64,000 nucleotides of DNA from positions 310,001 through 374,000 of the forward strand of contig NZ_FNFO01000003.1 in the NCBI RefSeq assembly GCF_900100765.1, in the 5' to 3' direction. Shown in pieces: positions 32,916-42,800 of the stretch. Below the pieces are notes generated by a model. The model ran no database searches, was not told where the DNA came from, and was given only the letters and a program-made list of their open reading frames with translations. Both the position numbers and the translations under genes were made by a program. Positions within the stretch are counted from its first letter, which is position 1. Each line of letters opens with the position of its first letter. Source of the DNA: Catalinimonas alkaloidigena (GTDB taxonomy: Bacteria; Bacteroidota; Bacteroidia; Cytophagales; Flexibacteraceae).

Positions 32916-35903
32916 ATGCATAAAAAAGTTTGTCTGTTGCCTCTACTCATCTTCCTGGCCACGTCCTCTGCTTTTGGTCAGAAATCGGTTCGGCGACAAT
33001 CAAAGGCGTGGGTCGATTCAGTTTTTGCTCAACTTACCCCACGCCAGCGAATTGGTCAACTTTTTATGATCGCGGCCCGCTCAGATCGCGACGAACAATA
33101 TACCCTGGCGCTGGAAACCCAAATCCGCGAGTATAATGTAGGCGGCGTTGTTTTCCTGCAAGGAAATCCGCTGCAACAAGCAGTCCTGACCAATAACCTA
33201 CAGGCCCATGTGCCGGTCCCGCTGCTGGTGGGCCTGGACGCCACGCGCGGCTTAGGCAGCAGTCTGGATAGCACGACGCTCTTTCCGCAACCCCTCACGC
33301 TCGGCGCCCTGGCGTCGGCCGAGACGGTCTATGACCTGGGTGCCGAAATCGCCCGCCAGTCGCGTCGCCTGGGTGTTCACCTTGCGTTTTCGCCCATCCT
33401 CGACGTCAACGGCAACCGGCGCGAACCGGGCATCGATGGACGTTCGTTCGGCGAAGACCCGGAAAACGTTGTCCAGAAAGGTCGCGCCCTGATGGAGGGC
33501 CTTCAGCACAACGGCGTGCTGGCCGTAGCACGCCACTTTCCAGGTTATGGCGACGCGGACCGGAACTCGCCACAGGGGCTGGTCCAACTGACCCATCATC
33601 AGGGACAGATCGAGCAGATTGACTTGCCGCCGTTTCAGGCCCTGATTCAGGATAGCCTGGCAGGAGTCATGGTCAGTCATTTGCAGGTTCCTGCTTATGA
33701 TAACCGCGAAAACCTCCCGGCGTCACTTTCCGAAAAAATTGTTTCGAATCTGCTGCAACGTTCGCTGAAATTCGAGGGACTGATTTTTACGGATGCGCTC
33801 AATGCCCGCAACCTACAACAACTTTATAAACCCGGCGAGATTGAAGTGATGGCGTTGCAGGCGGGCAACGATGTGCTGCTGTTCCCGGAAGACCTGTCCG
33901 TTGCCGTCGACGCGATTGAAAAAGCACTGAAACGGAAAAAACTGAGCCAGGAAGAACTGGACCGCCGTGTCCGAAAAATTTTAACGGCCAAGTACGAAGC
34001 CGGACTCGACCAGTATCGTCCGGTCGAAGTCGCCCACCTGAAAGAAGACCTGTACTCGCCGAAAATCGACATACTGCAAAACCGTATTTTTAAGCAGGCC
34101 CTTACGGTGGTCCGCAACGAAGACAATGTGCTGCCCTTCATGGTGCTTGATACAGTTTCGTTCGCTTCCGTGGCGGTTAATGCCTCTGCAACCGACCCTT
34201 CTGCCGGCAATCAGTTTCAGCAGATGCTGGGCAATTACGCCCCCTTCCGCCATTTTCAGGTCAACGATGCGGCGCGCAACTATGGTAACGTGCTCGAAGC
34301 ACTCGCGCCGTTCGGGACCGTCATCGTCAGTATCCACAACCCCACCGGAGAAAGCGCGGCCACGCCACGCGCAGCCAAAGCACTGTTGAGCAAAGATGCG
34401 CAGGCCTTTCTGAAGAAGCTGCACAAAAGCGCAGTCCGTGTCGTAGTTGTCGTATTTGACAGCCCTTATAGCCTGGCCCAGGTAGAAGACTTCGAGCAGG
34501 TAGTATGTGCTTACGAAGATAATCCTGTGGCTCAGCACGTAGCTCCGCAGCTCTTGTTTGGTGCAATTGAAGGGTCAGGCAAGTTGCCCGTGACAGTATC
34601 GCCGCGGCTGAGCAACGGCGTCGGGTTTCTGACGGCCAAAGCCGGACGACTGCAATACAGCTTCCCGGAAGAAGTGGGCATGCGCTCGGACATTCTCCGC
34701 CGCATTGATACGCTGGTCGATGAGTCCATCGCCGACCGGGCCACGCCTGGTTGTCAGGTGATGGTCGTGAAAGAAGGGCAAGTGGTTTGGCAGCGGGCAT
34801 ACGGCCGCCTCCGCTATGACGATCCGACTCCTACCACCAATCAGACGCTTTACGACATTGCGTCGGTCACCAAAGTTTCGGCTACGCTTCAGGCCGTAAT
34901 GTTCCTGGCCGAACAGGGACTGATTGAGGTAAACCGTAAGGCCTCCGATTACCTTCCTGAACTGAAGGAGTCGAACAAGAAGGACATGGTGATTGCCGAT
35001 ATTCTGGCGCACCAGGCAGGTTTGGTTCCGTTCATTCCGTTCTACAAGCGTACGCTGGATTCACCCTCGGAGAGTGCGAAGTTTTACAGCCGCACGCCCG
35101 ATGCCGCCCATCCGCTGGAAGTGGTCCCGGGTCTGTACGCCATCAGCAGCATGGAAGATTCGCTCTGGGCCTGGACCATAGAATCGGGCCTTTTGCCCAA
35201 AAATCGTAGAACCAAGAAATACGATTACAAATACAGTGATCTGGGTTTCTACATCATGAAACGCATTGTGGAGAAGGTCTCGGGCATGAAACTCGACGAA
35301 TTCGTCAACTCTTACTTCTACCGCCCGATGGGGCTGCCTACGCTTACCTACAAACCCAAAGAGAAATTCGAAGAGTCGCGCATTGCTCCTACCGAACGCG
35401 ATACCTACTTCCGGAAGACACAAATCCGCGGTAACGTGCACGACCAGGGAGCAGCCATGTTGGGGGGCGTAGCGGGACATGCCGGCCTGTTTGGAACGGC
35501 CAACGATCTGGCCATTCTGATGCAGATGAACCTACAAAACGGTGAATATGGCGGCATTCGCTATTTGCAACCGGAAACCCTGCCAGGCTTTTCGCGGCGT
35601 TACTTTAAAGAAAACCGCCGGGGTCTGGGCTGGGATAAACCCACACTCGAGCCCAACGGCCCCACGTCGCTCTATGCCTCGGCCGATACGTACGGACACT
35701 CCGGCTTTACGGGTACCTGCGTGTGGGTAGATCCTTATTACGATCTGGTCTATGTTTTTCTTTCCAACCGCGTTTACCCTGACGCCAGCAACGTGAAGCT
35801 AATCCGGAGCGGACTGCGCACTTCCATTCAGGATACCATTTACGAATCGTTTCTCCAGGATAAGATCAACGAATTCAAACATACTTCACACATGTCGCGT
35901 TAG
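32916..35903 (+). CDS. GH3 N-terminal domain fused to a beta-lactamase-type serine hydrolase
   Basis: A 995-residue exported fusion. Signal peptide (about residues 1-21), glycoside hydrolase family 3 domain (about 30-370), a GH3 C-terminal-like region (about 390-565), then a class C beta-lactamase/serine hydrolase domain (about 590-985). The GH3 nucleophile Asp is kept in FTDALNARNL, but the NagZ-type Asp/His dyad segment, normally GDTxVDSH, reads GDADRNSP. The serine hydrolase motifs are present: SVTK, YSD and HSG. Cleaving peptidoglycan or its peptide links is likely, since NagZ-like and penicillin-binding-like folds sit together; the substrate is unknown. The gene diverges from the small membrane protein and mutL. 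Confidence 0.9.
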   Translation: MHKKVCLLPLLIFLATSSAFGQKSVRRQSKAWVDSVFAQLTPRQRIGQLFMIAARSDRDEQYTLALETQIREYNVGGVVFLQGNPLQQAVLTNNLQAHVPVPLLVGLDATRGLGSSLDSTTLFPQPLTLGALASAETVYDLGAEIARQSRRLGVHLAFSPILDVNGNRREPGIDGRSFGEDPENVVQKGRALMEGLQHNGVLAVARHFPGYGDADRNSPQGLVQLTHHQGQIEQIDLPPFQALIQDSLAGVMVSHLQVPAYDNRENLPASLSEKIVSNLLQRSLKFEGLIFTDALNARNLQQLYKPGEIEVMALQAGNDVLLFPEDLSVAVDAIEKALKRKKLSQEELDRRVRKILTAKYEAGLDQYRPVEVAHLKEDLYSPKIDILQNRIFKQALTVVRNEDNVLPFMVLDTVSFASVAVNASATDPSAGNQFQQMLGNYAPFRHFQVNDAARNYGNVLEALAPFGTVIVSIHNPTGESAATPRAAKALLSKDAQAFLKKLHKSAVRVVVVVFDSPYSLAQVEDFEQVVCAYEDNPVAQHVAPQLLFGAIEGSGKLPVTVSPRLSNGVGFLTAKAGRLQYSFPEEVGMRSDILRRIDTLVDESIADRATPGCQVMVVKEGQVVWQRAYGRLRYDDPTPTTNQTLYDIASVTKVSATLQAVMFLAEQGLIEVNRKASDYLPELKESNKKDMVIADILAHQAGLVPFIPFYKRTLDSPSESAKFYSRTPDAAHPLEVVPGLYAISSMEDSLWAWTIESGLLPKNRRTKKYDYKYSDLGFYIMKRIVEKVSGMKLDEFVNSYFYRPMGLPTLTYKPKEKFEESRIAPTERDTYFRKTQIRGNVHDQGAAMLGGVAGHAGLFGTANDLAILMQMNLQNGEYGGIRYLQPETLPGFSRRYFKENRRGLGWDKPTLEPNGPTSLYASADTYGHSGFTGTCVWVDPYYDLVYVFLSNRVYPDASNVKLIRSGLRTSIQDTIYESFLQDKINEFKHTSHMSR

Positions 35904-35909
35904 GTTGAG

Positions 35910-35917
35910 TAACTTTG
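35910..35917 (+). promoter_or_regulatory. Promoter -7 box for bshA
   Basis: TAACTTTG is an exact TAnnTTTG match, just after the fusion-hydrolase stop and 64 bases before the ATG at 35982. Confidence 0.6.
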
Positions 35918-35981
35918 GTTTATCATAGCATCGGCTCAGCTCACGGTGGGTTGGCTCATGCTACACTCAATACATCACGCC

Positions 35982-37157
35982 ATGAAAATCGGCATCGTTT
36001 GCTACCCTACTTTCGGAGGGAGCGGCGTAGTGGCCACCGAGCTCGGTAAAGCACTCGCCAAAGAAGGACACCAAATCCACTTCATCACTTATACGCAGCC
36101 CATCCGGCTCGACTTTTTCAACGAAAATTTATATTACCACGAAGTAGATCTCCGCGCCTATCCGCTGTTTCAATACCCTCCTTACGAATTGGCACTGGCC
36201 AGTAAAATGGTCAACGTGGTGATGTACGAGAAACTGGATCTGCTCCATGTGCATTATGCCATTCCGCACGCTTCGGCAGCGTACATGGCCCAGCAGATTC
36301 TGCGGACGCACGGCATCGACATTCCGTTCATCACCACCCTGCACGGAACCGACATTACACTGGTGGGGAAAGACGCCTCCTACGAACCGGTGGTTACGTT
36401 CAGCATCAACCAGTCCAATGGCGTGACGGCCGTTTCCGATGACCTGAAAAAAGATACGTACCGCCACTTCAGCGTTCATCGTGACATTGAGGTCATTCCC
36501 AATTTCATCGATCTGGAACGGTTCAAAAAGCAGAAGAAGGACCATTTCAAAAAGGCCATTTGCCCGAACAACGAAAAGCTGCTGGTACATACCTCGAACT
36601 TCCGGAAGGTGAAGCGTGTCGACGACGTCGTCCGCATCTTCGATAAGGTGCGCCAGAAGATGCCCGCACGTCTGTTGCTGGTGGGGGACGGGCCGGAGCG
36701 CAACCGCATTGAAGACCTCTGCCGGCAGTTGAATACGTGCGATGATGTCCGCTTCCTCGGCAAGCAGGAAGCCGTTGAAGAAGTGCTCTCCGTATGTGAC
36801 CTGTTCCTGATGCCTTCCGAAAAAGAGAGCTTTGGACTAGCAGCACTGGAAGCGATGGCCTGTGAGGTACCCGTGATCGCGGCGCGCACCGGTGGGTTAC
36901 CTGAACTGGTGGAAGACGGCAAATCTGGTTTTTTGAGCCCTGTCGGTGACGTGGAAGATATGGTCAAGCATGCCTTGTTCATCCTGCAAGACGATCAACT
37001 GCCTGAGTTCAAGAAGAATGCCCTGGCACGCGCCAAGCAGTTCGACATCACGCAGATTCTGCCTTTGTATGAGAACTATTACAAAAAGGTCGTCAATTCG
37101 CATGGGGGGGCCGTTCCCCCCACGGAAAGCCGGAAGCAAGGTCAGCCTGCGTTCTAG
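35982..37157 (+). CDS. bshA: N-acetyl-alpha-D-glucosaminyl L-malate synthase
   Basis: GT4-family glycosyltransferase that joins GlcNAc to L-malate, the first step of bacillithiol synthesis. The 391 residues begin MKIGIVCYPTFGGSGVVATELGKALAKEGHQIHFIT, the BshA signature, with HVHYAIPHASAAYMA, TTLHGTDITLVGKD and the C-terminal nucleotide-binding segments SNFRKVKRVDDV, LVGDGPERNRIE and PSEKESFGLAALEAMACEVPVIAARTGGLPE. The ATG at 35982 starts the family N terminus; a longer frame from 35946 is unlikely. The last 20 residues follow a G7/C6 tract at 37104-37121 and extend past the usual family end. Confidence 0.95.
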   Translation: MKIGIVCYPTFGGSGVVATELGKALAKEGHQIHFITYTQPIRLDFFNENLYYHEVDLRAYPLFQYPPYELALASKMVNVVMYEKLDLLHVHYAIPHASAAYMAQQILRTHGIDIPFITTLHGTDITLVGKDASYEPVVTFSINQSNGVTAVSDDLKKDTYRHFSVHRDIEVIPNFIDLERFKKQKKDHFKKAICPNNEKLLVHTSNFRKVKRVDDVVRIFDKVRQKMPARLLLVGDGPERNRIEDLCRQLNTCDDVRFLGKQEAVEEVLSVCDLFLMPSEKESFGLAALEAMACEVPVIAARTGGLPELVEDGKSGFLSPVGDVEDMVKHALFILQDDQLPEFKKNALARAKQFDITQILPLYENYYKKVVNSHGGAVPPTESRKQGQPAF

Positions 37158-37248
37158 CATCAGTACACACTTGCCGATGCCGCTTTTGGCACAGATTTAG
37201 ACGAAAAGAAGTCAGCCAACGTTTCATCTTAAACACTCTGACCGACTT

Positions 37249-37836
37249 TTGAAGACATTCATCCGCATTTGCTGCATTTTTTTAGCGCTGGCCTTTGCGC
37301 TCTCGTCGTGTGCCAGTCATCGCAAAAAGCATAAACGTACCGCACACCGTACCCATACCACGGCTCGCAAAGCACCGACTCGCACCAAAGCTGCGCCGAC
37401 TCGAACCGCCGCCCCTACCGCTGCTTCATCGAACGCCTCTGCCTCGCCAAGTGTGGTCAAAGTAATTGAGACCGCCCGGACATACACCGGCACTCCGTAC
37501 AAGTACGGGGGCACAACTCGCAAAGGCATGGACTGTTCGGGACTGTTGTGTACAAGTTTTCAGAGCATTAACATGACCATCCCCCGCGTATCGCGCGATC
37601 AGGCGACAATTGGCCCTGCCGTCAAAGTAGAAGCGGTCCGACCGGGCGACTTGTTGTTTTTCAGTACGTCTAAAAGCCGCAAAGGCATCAACCATGTCGG
37701 TTTGGTCACAGAAGTATCCAAGGGGCGCATCCAGTTCATCCACGCCACGTCGAGTTTGGGCGTTATGGAAGACAATCTGTTTTCCGACTATTACAAACGA
37801 GCGTTTGTGAAGGCCATTCGCCCTCGGTACGATTAA
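37249..37836 (+). CDS. NlpC/P60 (C40) family lipoprotein peptidase
   Basis: Peptidoglycan-peptide cleaving cysteine peptidase on the outer membrane or in the periplasm. The 195 residues open with a lipoprotein signal (SSC lipobox, Cys near 21), then a very basic Lys/Arg/Thr/Ala linker (about 25-65) suited to holding the enzyme near the wall, and a C40 domain with catalytic C96 in GMDCSGLL, His 149 in GINHVGLVTE and a third polar residue near His 165. The start is TTG at 37249, since the signal begins there. The next feature is tRNA-Ala, so the gene ends its own transcript. Confidence 0.92.
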   Translation: MKTFIRICCIFLALAFALSSCASHRKKHKRTAHRTHTTARKAPTRTKAAPTRTAAPTAASSNASASPSVVKVIETARTYTGTPYKYGGTTRKGMDCSGLLCTSFQSINMTIPRVSRDQATIGPAVKVEAVRPGDLLFFSTSKSRKGINHVGLVTEVSKGRIQFIHATSSLGVMEDNLFSDYYKRAFVKAIRPRYD

Positions 37837-37877
37837 GAAAAGCAGCTTAGCTGTTGCAGCCTGACCACCGATTTCCC

Positions 37878-37885
37878 TATATTTG
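37878..37885 (+). promoter_or_regulatory. Promoter -7 box for tRNA-Ala
   Basis: TATATTTG followed by CGTCC, an exact TAnnTTTG match 12 bases before the tRNA; a TTG at 37854-37856 lies 22 bases upstream as a possible -33 element. Confidence 0.7.
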
Positions 37886-37896
37886 CGTCCGCTCTC

Positions 37897-37970
<74 letters not shown>

Positions 37971-37981
37971 CCCTGATTCTG

Positions 37982-38014
37982 AAGCCGTTACGAAGCATCG
38001 TAACGGCTTTTTTG
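37982..38014 (+). terminator. Intrinsic terminator of tRNA-Ala
   Basis: AAGCCGTTACGA (37982-37993) pairs with TCGTAACGGCTT (37998-38009) around a four-base loop, then a T-run. Confidence 0.92.
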
Positions 38015-38219
38015 TTTGGCCTTTCCCGTCTGCACGCCATTGTGCCTTACCGTACAGGTAACCGTCTCTGGATTTTCCGAGACTTCCCCCCTTTGAAAAT
38101 AACAACATTAACCCTATTTTGCTGAAAAATCGCTAGCACGCTGTACCACTTTTGGCAGCGACTTTTCAGCTGCGGTAGTTCACTTCAACACGCATACCTC
38201 GCGGTATACGTAAAACACT

Positions 38220-39068
38220 ATGCGAGACATTGGCGCCATCGGCCTGGGCTTAATTCTGTTAAATTTTGCCTGTTCGTACAAAGGGTTTTCTGATCCGCAG
38301 TTCTTCGAACGCTATAAGTTTGAAGTAGATAGTATTCTCCTCCACAAAGAGTACGGACGGCTCCTTTCTTCGGGCTTTTTACACGGCGGATGGATGCACC
38401 TCATTTTCAATATGCTCAGTCTACACGCGTTCAGCGGGTTAATGGAGTACGACTTAGGATGGCGAGCATTCCTACTGATCTACGTAGCTGGTCTACTAGG
38501 AGGTAATCTTCTTTCTCTGTACTTGCACCGACAGCACGGAGACTACAGTGCCATTGGCGCTTCGGGTGCGGTGTGCGGGGTAGTTTTTGCCTCCATCGCC
38601 CTATTTCCGGGAATGGAAATCGGTTTTTTCGGCTTACCATTCCAAATGCCCAGTTGGTTATTTGGAACGGGCTATGTGGCTTACTGCATTTTTGGCATCA
38701 AAGCGAATCGCGATAACATTGGGCACGACGCCCATCTGGGCGGCGCTTTGGTAGGAATGGTGCTGGCAGTTTTACTGCATCCTTCAGCGCTGAAGGCCAA
38801 CTATCTCACCCTACTCGTCATTGCATTACCAACTGTAGCATTTCTGGGCCTGATCATCGCAAAACCGCATCTGTTGCTAATCGAACGCCCTTTCGCGAAA
38901 GCTGAACAGCGTGCCGATACTACCGTCGATCGTCGGTTCAATGAAGCCAAGCTGCAGCACCAGCACGAACTGGATTTGCTGCTGGATAAAATCAGCCACA
39001 ATGGTATAGAAAGTCTGAGCGCCACGGAACGGCAAAAGCTGGAAGCCTATGCGAAAAGAGGAGAGTAA
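38220..39068 (+). CDS. Rhomboid family intramembrane protease 3
   Basis: Third rhomboid of the window, 282 residues. Catalytic Ser near 115 in GASGAVCGVV and His near 170 in DAHLGGALVGM; loop HGGWMHLIFNMLSLHAFSGLME after helix 1. After the last helix a charged tail (about 215-282) ends in ELDLLLDKISHNGIESLSATER, closely matching the tail of rhomboid 1 (EIDAILDKISHSGYESLTKE). Both tails fit DUF6576 and suggest a common partner or membrane-side regulator. It stands apart from the mutL-linked pair, after tRNA-Ala, and converges on plsY with a 30-base gap. Confidence 0.93.
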   Translation: MRDIGAIGLGLILLNFACSYKGFSDPQFFERYKFEVDSILLHKEYGRLLSSGFLHGGWMHLIFNMLSLHAFSGLMEYDLGWRAFLLIYVAGLLGGNLLSLYLHRQHGDYSAIGASGAVCGVVFASIALFPGMEIGFFGLPFQMPSWLFGTGYVAYCIFGIKANRDNIGHDAHLGGALVGMVLAVLLHPSALKANYLTLLVIALPTVAFLGLIIAKPHLLLIERPFAKAEQRADTTVDRRFNEAKLQHQHELDLLLDKISHNGIESLSATERQKLEAYAKRGE

Positions 39069-39098
39069 ATCACGAACTGCCCACGAAAAAACGGAAGC

Positions 39099-39761
39099 TT
39101 AATGATCTCGATTACGGCGGTTGCGGAGAAGATAGGTTTTGTTCTCCTCCCCGTGAATCAGGCGGCGAATGTTTTTCTGATGCGTCAGCACAACCACCGC
39201 AAACAGTGCGAACCCAAAAATAATCAGCAAGGGGGTATCAGGACTGAAACGCGGCAGGAGTAAAAGCAACGGAAAGGCCAGGGCGGCAATCATCGAACCC
39301 AAAGAAACGTAGCGCGAGGCCAACAATACCACAAAGAAGATTCCGATGCACACCAACGCCACTTCCGGCTCAATGGCCAGCGCCATGCCCAACAGCGTTG
39401 CTACACCCTTGCCGCCTTTGAAGTTGGTATAGATGGGGAATATGTGCCCCACAATAGCCAAGATGCCGAAGATGAGCTTATAGAACGTCAGGAAGTCGGC
39501 ATTCACCCAACCCATCAGCGCCAAAATAGATGCCAGCTGGGCTGCCGTGAACCCCTTGGTGATGTCCAGTAGCATAACGATAGTGCCGGCCTTTTTGCCC
39601 AGTACCCGAAAGGTATTGGTTGCGCCCGCATTACCACTTCCGTAATGGCGTACATCAATACCGTAGTAACCTTCACCCAACCACACGGCGGTAGGGAATG
39701 AACCAATGAGATAGGCAGCGATGGCGCCAAGTACGATGAAGAGGATAGAAAGCAAATCCAA
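39099..39761 (-). CDS. plsY: Glycerol-3-phosphate acyltransferase PlsY
   Basis: Membrane enzyme that uses acyl-phosphate to acylate glycerol 3-phosphate, the first step of phospholipid synthesis. The family motifs are present: AYLIGSFPTAVWLG, the loop GSGNAGATNTFRVLG, and GGKGVATLLG, with about five membrane helices. The start is uncertain: the open frame continues to a TTG at 39821, but that lies upstream of an exact promoter box (39789-39796), so a start at the TTG at 39761 (220 aa, near the family size) is preferred. Neighbour to the huge exported protein, on the same strand. Confidence 0.92.
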   Translation of the reverse strand: MDLLSILFIVLGAIAAYLIGSFPTAVWLGEGYYGIDVRHYGSGNAGATNTFRVLGKKAGTIVMLLDITKGFTAAQLASILALMGWVNADFLTFYKLIFGILAIVGHIFPIYTNFKGGKGVATLLGMALAIEPEVALVCIGIFFVVLLASRYVSLGSMIAALAFPLLLLLPRFSPDTPLLIIFGFALFAVVVLTHQKNIRRLIHGEENKTYLLRNRRNRDH

Positions 39762-39788
39762 ATGATTTTTTGGTAAAGGGCCTAATAG

Positions 39789-39796
39789 CAAATTTA
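39789..39796 (-). promoter_or_regulatory. Promoter -7 box for plsY
   Basis: Minus-strand TAAATTTG followed by C, an exact TAnnTTTG match. It lies within the longest possible plsY frame, which argues for a start downstream of it. Confidence 0.62.
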
Positions 39797-39861
39797 TAAA
39801 TAATTCACTATCAATGTACAACTGTGTTGTATTGATACACGGACTTTAACACGCAAGTTCC

Positions 39862-42800
39862 CTAAAACCCGTCCGCGTCCTCTTCATCGACGGTCTTCTT
39901 GTCTGTTTTTGCCGGAGCGGGGGTGGGGTCCGTGACCGGCGCATCGGGCTTTTTATCGCCTTTTTTCTTGTCTTTCTTCCCTCCGTCCTTGCCAGCGGCA
40001 TCAGTAGTGGGAGTTTCCGCAACTTCCGGGTCTACGCCACGCATCACATTTACTTCTTTGCCAAAGTAAGTTTTGTTGAAATCTTCCACAAAAATGACCC
40101 GATCTGCGTCGTTAGCGGCTTGTAACGAGAATTCCCCGGGTTTACCCGCACCCTTTACTTTCGAACGAATGATTTCGTTGAACTCCAGACTAGACGACAC
40201 CACCGACAAACGCTTTTCGTCGTCATAGCGGAAGTAGTACCACAGGCCAGGTGAAGCGGCAATGTAGATCGTGATGATGTCGCCCTGATACGTTTTCCGG
40301 ATTTCGATGTGACCATCCAGTTTTGCATCGATTGGGGCTCCGTTGATATTAGCCACCCCAATTTTCCCGACGCTGTACCAGGCACTTTGCTCGTTCGACC
40401 ATTTCAGATGCACGTCGGCGATGACAATTCCTTTCGCCAGTTTGCCTGACAACGACGACAGGGGTTCGTTGTTTTCCAATGCTTTGGTCCGGTAATCGAC
40501 GGCGGCTTTTTCGCTGACCAGATTGGCCACACGTGGCAAAATGGGGTCGAGGCTCTCGTACGCAACCGGTGGTCCCAGGCGATAGATCGCTTCTGCCAGA
40601 TCGTTGCCCATCGAACCATACGCCTGCGAAGGTAAGGGAGCATCAAACAAAAGCATGGTATTGAAGTCGTAGCTGTTGCTGTCGGCGCGGCCAAATCCAC
40701 TGCCGGCGGCCAGCAACGTTACGTCCCGCCCCCCGGGGTTGGTGAAGTTGAACGTGCCCTCGTAGTTGAAGGTGCCCTTGGAGTCGTTGAAGGCGAAAAT
40801 GTTTCCGGCAATTGACTCCCCTCGTACCTTCTCCGGATTACCGACGACAAACAGCTGTTTCTCTGGATCGTAGTTCAATACCCCGATGGCCCGGAAAATG
40901 TCCTGGTCGGCCGCCGTCATTTTTTCGGAAAGGAAGGTAAAATACAAGCCCGACGAATTCTTTTCCACGTGCATCCCCGTCGTCAGCGGTTTGCCATCGG
41001 TCGATACCAACTGTTCCAGGTCAATCGAAAAGTCGGGGCTATCGCCCGGGTTCTGGTAGGTAAACCAGATGCCTTCCAGGTTGCTGGATTTAAAGTCAAG
41101 CTTAACTTCACCGTCAAACTTCAGATAGGGACGGGTGGCGTACATCGTTACGGCGCCCCGGTACAGAACCCCTTTTGAAATCGGCATGGGGTCCTCTTCC
41201 GGCACAATCCCTCCCGAAACTGTATGCAACACGCCCGGCTTGCCTTTCCGGCGAGCTTCCTCTTCTTCGAGCAAGAAGTTGTCGAACTTGATCTTAAACG
41301 TATCCTGCGAAGCGGTGATGTAATCGTAGAAAGCCTCACCCTCAAATTTATGCCGCGAAAGGATCTGGATCGTGCCGTCGGAAAGGCGATGGTATTCGTT
41401 CAGCGTATCTACTACCAACTCCGCGCGCTCTAGCTCCTGCATGGCTGCCCCTTCGGTCAAAGTCACCACACCTCCGTGCGGGAAGATTTTTGCATCGGCG
41501 GCTTTGATGTACGGCACGCCCGACACTTCCAATTTCTGGTTTACTACGTCGTAAACGGCTCCGGTCCCCAAAAACGCCAGTGAATCCTGGTCGGGATGGG
41601 TAGAATAGAAATAAGAAGATTCCAGATCGACGCCTTCAGGCTTCTGCATGCTGACCGTTTGCTTTTCCATGTCCCAGATCGCCTTCCCGATGGACGTTTT
41701 GTACTGTACAAACGGAAATTCGTTGCTGGCAAACCCTTCTACTTCCGATGATAGTTCCGCATAACGTTCTTTCAGATTGACGTCGTAGCGTACGTTGCGC
41801 GACACCAGCGCGGGTTTAAGCGGGTTGTCGGACTTAATGTCAAAATCACCGTTACGCCCGTAAATTCGGTTTTCTTCAAACGTGATTTGAGGCGAATACA
41901 GTTGTGAACCCTGTGTCTTGAAGAGTCCATTTCCGTACGTTCCTTTCGACGTTAGGATCACGTCGCCGTTGAAATCAGAATTGCCGTCGTAGAGCTTGAA
42001 GGGCTCTTTCCGCTCCACGTTCGAAAGAATCAGCGAATCGGTATCGGGCAACCACTTCATCTTGTAGTTCGATACGGTAATGTCGGGATAAGTACCCGAC
42101 GAATTGCGGGCGATGACGGCCTGTTGCCCCACCGTAACCACCGAATCCTGATAGAAAACGAAGTCGTCGGACTTGATGGTAGAAGTCAGGTAACGTACCT
42201 CACCTTTGCCTCGCAAGCCACGGCTATCGAGTGTAATATCGCCGAAGAAGCGGCCCTCAGTTCCGTACAGCGGATACCCGCCATCGGGAGTCGCGTGCGA
42301 AAAGCCGAGCGATTTATCTTTCTGCCGTACCAGTGTTTCTTCAAAACGGGGGAAGATGCCATCAGAATCGAAGGTTCCGTCGAATGAGATCACGTCCGGC
42401 GAGTCGCTATCGAGGCTGTCGGCACTGAAGGGAGGAACCTGGAAATAAATACTTTGGTCGTACGCACCACCCAATACCTCGTCACCATCGAAGTAGATGT
42501 TGGTCTCCGACGTTACGTCGAACAGGGGATATTTGGGATGACTTTTTAAGTTCGACTTGTTGTTAGGATCACCGATGATCAGCTTCGCCGCGGCATTGTT
42601 CGACCGGTTGGTCAGGGTACTGCGCGACTCGTTGCCACCTTCTCCGCCCAGAGCCACGGCAATGGTGTCGACTTCGGCCATGTCGACCGCAAACTCGTCA
42701 TAATCGAAACGCATGTTGCGCCCGCTGCTCTCAAAATAGCCTACTTTCAGCTTGCCATCGAATAACAGATCACGGTTTTCCAACACTTTGACTTGTCCGT

